NCBI GenBank assembly: GCA_035934015.1
Contig: DASYYH010000027.1
Location: 62,001 to 126,000, forward strand
Length of the DNA stretch: 64,000 nucleotides
From: Candidatus Acidiferrales bacterium
GTDB lineage: Bacteria > Acidobacteriota > Terriglobia > Acidiferrales > UBA7541
Direction of reading: 5' to 3'
Positions within the stretch are counted from its first letter, which is position 1, and every line of letters starts with the position of its first letter. The notes beneath the pieces are model-generated. The model did no database searches. It was not told where the DNA came from and saw nothing but the letters and a program-made list of their open reading frames with translations. Both the position numbers and the translations under genes were made by a program. Below, piece after piece: positions 61,943 to 64,000 of the stretch.

Positions 61943-62500
61943 TTAGAGACCGGGCGTCTTGGGTATGGAAGGTGAAGGACCGGCAGGATTCGCGGGCGGC
62001 TGATTTCCCGTTCCGATTGGCCGCGGCGCGCTCACGCCGGCAACATCCGAGCCGAGCCCGAGCTTCTGCAAGCTCAGCGCATCAAGCTTGCCGGTTGGAG
62101 GCAGCCCATTCGCGTCCTGGAAACGGCGCAGCGCAGCCTGTGTGTTCGCGTCCCATTTGCGGCTGGGATCTCCGGAGTAATATCCGCCGCGCTCGAGCGC
62201 CGATTGAATTTCATCCGTGCGGTCCGCGGAAGGTGCCTTCGGAAGCGTCACATGGTGGCGCCGCACCCTGCGATAGCGGCGGCGCCTTGTCGGCGTCTTG
62301 GAAAGGCTGCGCAGACTTGCGTTGCGCAGACTCCCTTTGCTTGACTTCATTTCCTTCGCGGAATTACGCCCCGAAGCGGACTTGGAAGGATGCGCCGCGC
62401 TCGCTTGGGATGGCGCGAAGCAAAAGGCGAATGCAAGCAAGGCAATTCCTGCGACGCCATGCATCGCCCACTTTCGCCAGGTTTGCCACGGGACTGTCAT
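61943..62500 (-). CDS. Exported peptidoglycan-binding-domain protein
   Basis: The product has 185 residues from the ATG at 62500, which precedes a clear signal peptide (MHGVAGIALLAFAFCFAPSQASA); a GTG at 62524 is the alternative start. A Ser/Lys/Arg-rich basic linker leads to a PG_binding_1 domain (TDEIQSALERGGYYSGDPSRKWDANTQAALRRFQDANGLPPTGKLDALSLQKLG). The C-terminus is Pro-rich. It probably binds the cell wall. It lies 47 bases after the Deg protease gene in the same direction. Confidence 0.82.
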   Translation of the reverse strand: MTVPWQTWRKWAMHGVAGIALLAFAFCFAPSQASAAHPSKSASGRNSAKEMKSSKGSLRNASLRSLSKTPTRRRRYRRVRRHHVTLPKAPSADRTDEIQSALERGGYYSGDPSRKWDANTQAALRRFQDANGLPPTGKLDALSLQKLGLGSDVAGVSAPRPIGTGNQPPANPAGPSPSIPKTPGL

Positions 62501-62547
62501 TATTTTGGCCCGATTTTCCGTCACAATTTCGTTTTTCGCTTCAACCT

Positions 62548-64000
62548 CTACTGGCCCGGCTGAGGAATTTTTCCGGCATGGAACAGAGTGTAAACCGGCC
62601 CGGTACCGTCGCCATAAATCACTTTGAAAAGGACATCTTCGCCGGGCTTCAATTTTCCGATGGCCTGTTTGTAATCCTGAATTGTATTGATAGCCACATG
62701 GTTGATTTCGACGATCACTTCGCCGCGATGGAAGCCCAGGTCTTCGGCGAAACTCGTCGGGTCGGGTTCGCTCGTGACGATCACCCCTGATTGCGCCGAC
62801 TTCATGCCCAGGTGGCGCGCCACATCGGGCGTCAGCGCCTCGACGTGAAGCCCAAAGGTCGTCGGTCCCTGCTCGACATCGGCATCCGCCGGAGTCGAAT
62901 CGTCGCCGGTATCGTCGGGGAAAATCTTATTCATGTCCGCAACATCCACGGACACATTTGCGGACCTCCCATTGCGGTAGTACGTGAGACTGACGGCACG
63001 CCCGATGGGCGTATCCACGACGGGATCAATCAAGTCGGATCCGGCGTGCACCTCATGGCCGTTGATCGCGGAAATCACGTCGCCGGGCTGAAGGCCCACC
63101 TTCGCCGCCGGGCCGCCGGGCGTCACATACTGGACCACAACGCCATAGGGCGCGGCGAGTTCTTTGTGCAGGAGCGCGTCTTGCGTCTGGTCGTCTTGGA
63201 ATTTGATTCCGATCGATCCGCGCGTCACATGGCCTTGCGTCACAAGCTGGTTGTAGACGCCCACAACTGTATTCGACGGCAATGCGAAACCCACGCCTTC
63301 GAATCCCCGGCTGCCGGTGTAAATCGCCGTGTTGATTCCGATGACTTCGCCCGCGAGATTGACCAGCGGCCCGCCCGAATTCCCGGGATTAATCGCTGCG
63401 TCGGTCTGAATGAAATTCTGGAATTGCTGCCCGATGTGTTGCCGGTTCTTGGCGCTGACGATTCCGGCGGTCACCGTGCCATTCAGCGAGAACGGGCTGC
63501 CGAACGCCAGCACCCAATCGCCGACCTTCACGCCATCGGAATTTCCCATGTGCGCCACGGGCAAGGAACGGTCCGTATCAATCTTGATCACCGCGAGATC
63601 GGTCATCTTATCGACGCCGACCACCTTCGCCGTGTAGTGCGTGTCATCACCGTCGACGGCGACTTGAATCTTCGTCGCTCCATCAATCACGTGGTCGTTC
63701 GTCAGGATGTAGCCTCTTTTGTCGACAACCACGCCGGATCCCAGGCTTCTTTCCGCTTGCTCGGTCTGGCCTGCGTCCGGGTTTTGCTTGAAAAACTTAT
63801 TGAAGAAATCCTGGAAGGAATCCTGGCCTTTTTGGCCCGGGCTCAATTTGCCTTTAGGCGTCTCGAAGACTTGCGTCGTCGAAATATTCACAATGGCGGG
63901 CTCGACGTGCGATACCACAGTGGCGAAACCATTCGAGAGATTGACGGGATCCGGAATCGTGAGCAGGGCGGGGGAAATCGGACTCACCGAGCGCGTCGCG
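62548..64000 (-). CDS. HtrA/DegP-family serine protease with two PDZ domains, N-terminus beyond window
   Basis: The frame is open through the window's right edge, so the start and signal/anchor are missing. At least 479 residues are visible. The catalytic triad is His in ILTNDHVI, Asp in MTDLAVIKID and Ser in INPGNSGGPLV. Two PDZ domains follow: GVVVQYVTPGGPAAKVGLQPGDVISAINGHEV and GVIVTSEPDPTSFAEDLGFHRGEVIVEINHV. It degrades or refolds misfolded periplasmic proteins. A GTG at 63987 could be read as a start, but the missing export signal argues that the gene continues beyond the window. Confidence 0.92.
   Translation of the reverse strand, partial: ATRSVSPISPALLTIPDPVNLSNGFATVVSHVEPAIVNISTTQVFETPKGKLSPGQKGQDSFQDFFNKFFKQNPDAGQTEQAERSLGSGVVVDKRGYILTNDHVIDGATKIQVAVDGDDTHYTAKVVGVDKMTDLAVIKIDTDRSLPVAHMGNSDGVKVGDWVLAFGSPFSLNGTVTAGIVSAKNRQHIGQQFQNFIQTDAAINPGNSGGPLVNLAGEVIGINTAIYTGSRGFEGVGFALPSNTVVGVYNQLVTQGHVTRGSIGIKFQDDQTQDALLHKELAAPYGVVVQYVTPGGPAAKVGLQPGDVISAINGHEVHAGSDLIDPVVDTPIGRAVSLTYYRNGRSANVSVDVADMNKIFPDDTGDDSTPADADVEQGPTTFGLHVEALTPDVARHLGMKSAQSGVIVTSEPDPTSFAEDLGFHRGEVIVEINHVAINTIQDYKQAIGKLKPGEDVLFKVIYGDGTGPVYTLFHAGKIPQPGQ

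Noticed and set aside
1-64000. CRISPR arrays, rRNA genes or insertion sequences
   Set aside because: I saw no regularly spaced repeats, no rRNA-like sequence and no transposase reading frame in the window.

Overview
The window reads as a chromosome segment of an Acidobacteriota (Acidobacteria) bacterium. The evidence is a secreted VWFA-related protein of the acidobacterial type, a DUF5818-like secreted protein, lipid A genes (lpxD, an lpxL-type acyltransferase) that indicate a Gram-negative envelope, and a compact hopanoid operon in the acidobacterial arrangement. Species cannot be named from sequence alone.

Bases 1-11251 are an integrated accessory element. A tyrosine recombinase (9878-11050) lies against the 3' end of a tRNA-Lys(UUU) gene (11177-11251), and the element runs left past the window edge. 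Its main cargo is a bacterial RNA-repair cassette, hen1-pnkp (RNA 3'-end 2'-O-methyltransferase plus kinase/phosphatase/ligase). The cassette is translationally coupled to two unrecognised upstream genes, one encoding a tandem Cys/His repeat protein. Nearby are a DUF3644 protein with a HEPN-like Rx4H motif, a methyltransferase-like gene cut by the window start, a phage-like helix-turn-helix gene and two small DNA-binding-like genes.

Bases 11252-23491 are core chromosome: a hibernation factor, a zinc-ribbon protein and a nine-gene minus-strand hopanoid operon, shc-hpnH-hpnA-hpnG-MDR-MDR-hpnC-hpnD-hpnE. Nearly every junction overlaps by a few bases. HpnC, HpnD and HpnE make squalene, SHC cyclises it, HpnH and HpnG build the ribosyl side chain, and the two dehydrogenases are candidates for later side-chain chemistry.

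Bases 23492-31593 hold lipid A and envelope genes (lpxD, an lpxL-like acyltransferase, an ArnT/PMT-like glycosyltransferase), an alpha/beta hydrolase with Asp in the nucleophile position, a double GNAT protein, nrdR and a flippase-like membrane protein. Bases 31826-35314 are an ECF sigma/anti-sigma envelope-response module followed by three coupled membrane or surface genes. Bases 35336-44488 carry aroA, a SpoIVB-peptidase-like (S55) protein, a beta-propeller protein, the VWFA protein, a DUF302 protein, a threonine dehydratase-like enzyme and two PilZ proteins.

Bases 44662-49073 are an RND efflux pair. After that come an isolated nuoF, a small secreted protein, the heat-shock cluster hrcA-grpE-dnaJ-rsmE (minus strand), a Sel1-repeat protein, an aldehyde dehydrogenase, a Tat-exported FAD oxidoreductase, a penicillin-acylase-family hydrolase, a peptidoglycan-binding protein, and an HtrA/Deg protease cut by the right edge.

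I saw one tRNA, no rRNA, no CRISPR array and no insertion sequence. All calls come from reading translated sequence and motifs; no database search was run.
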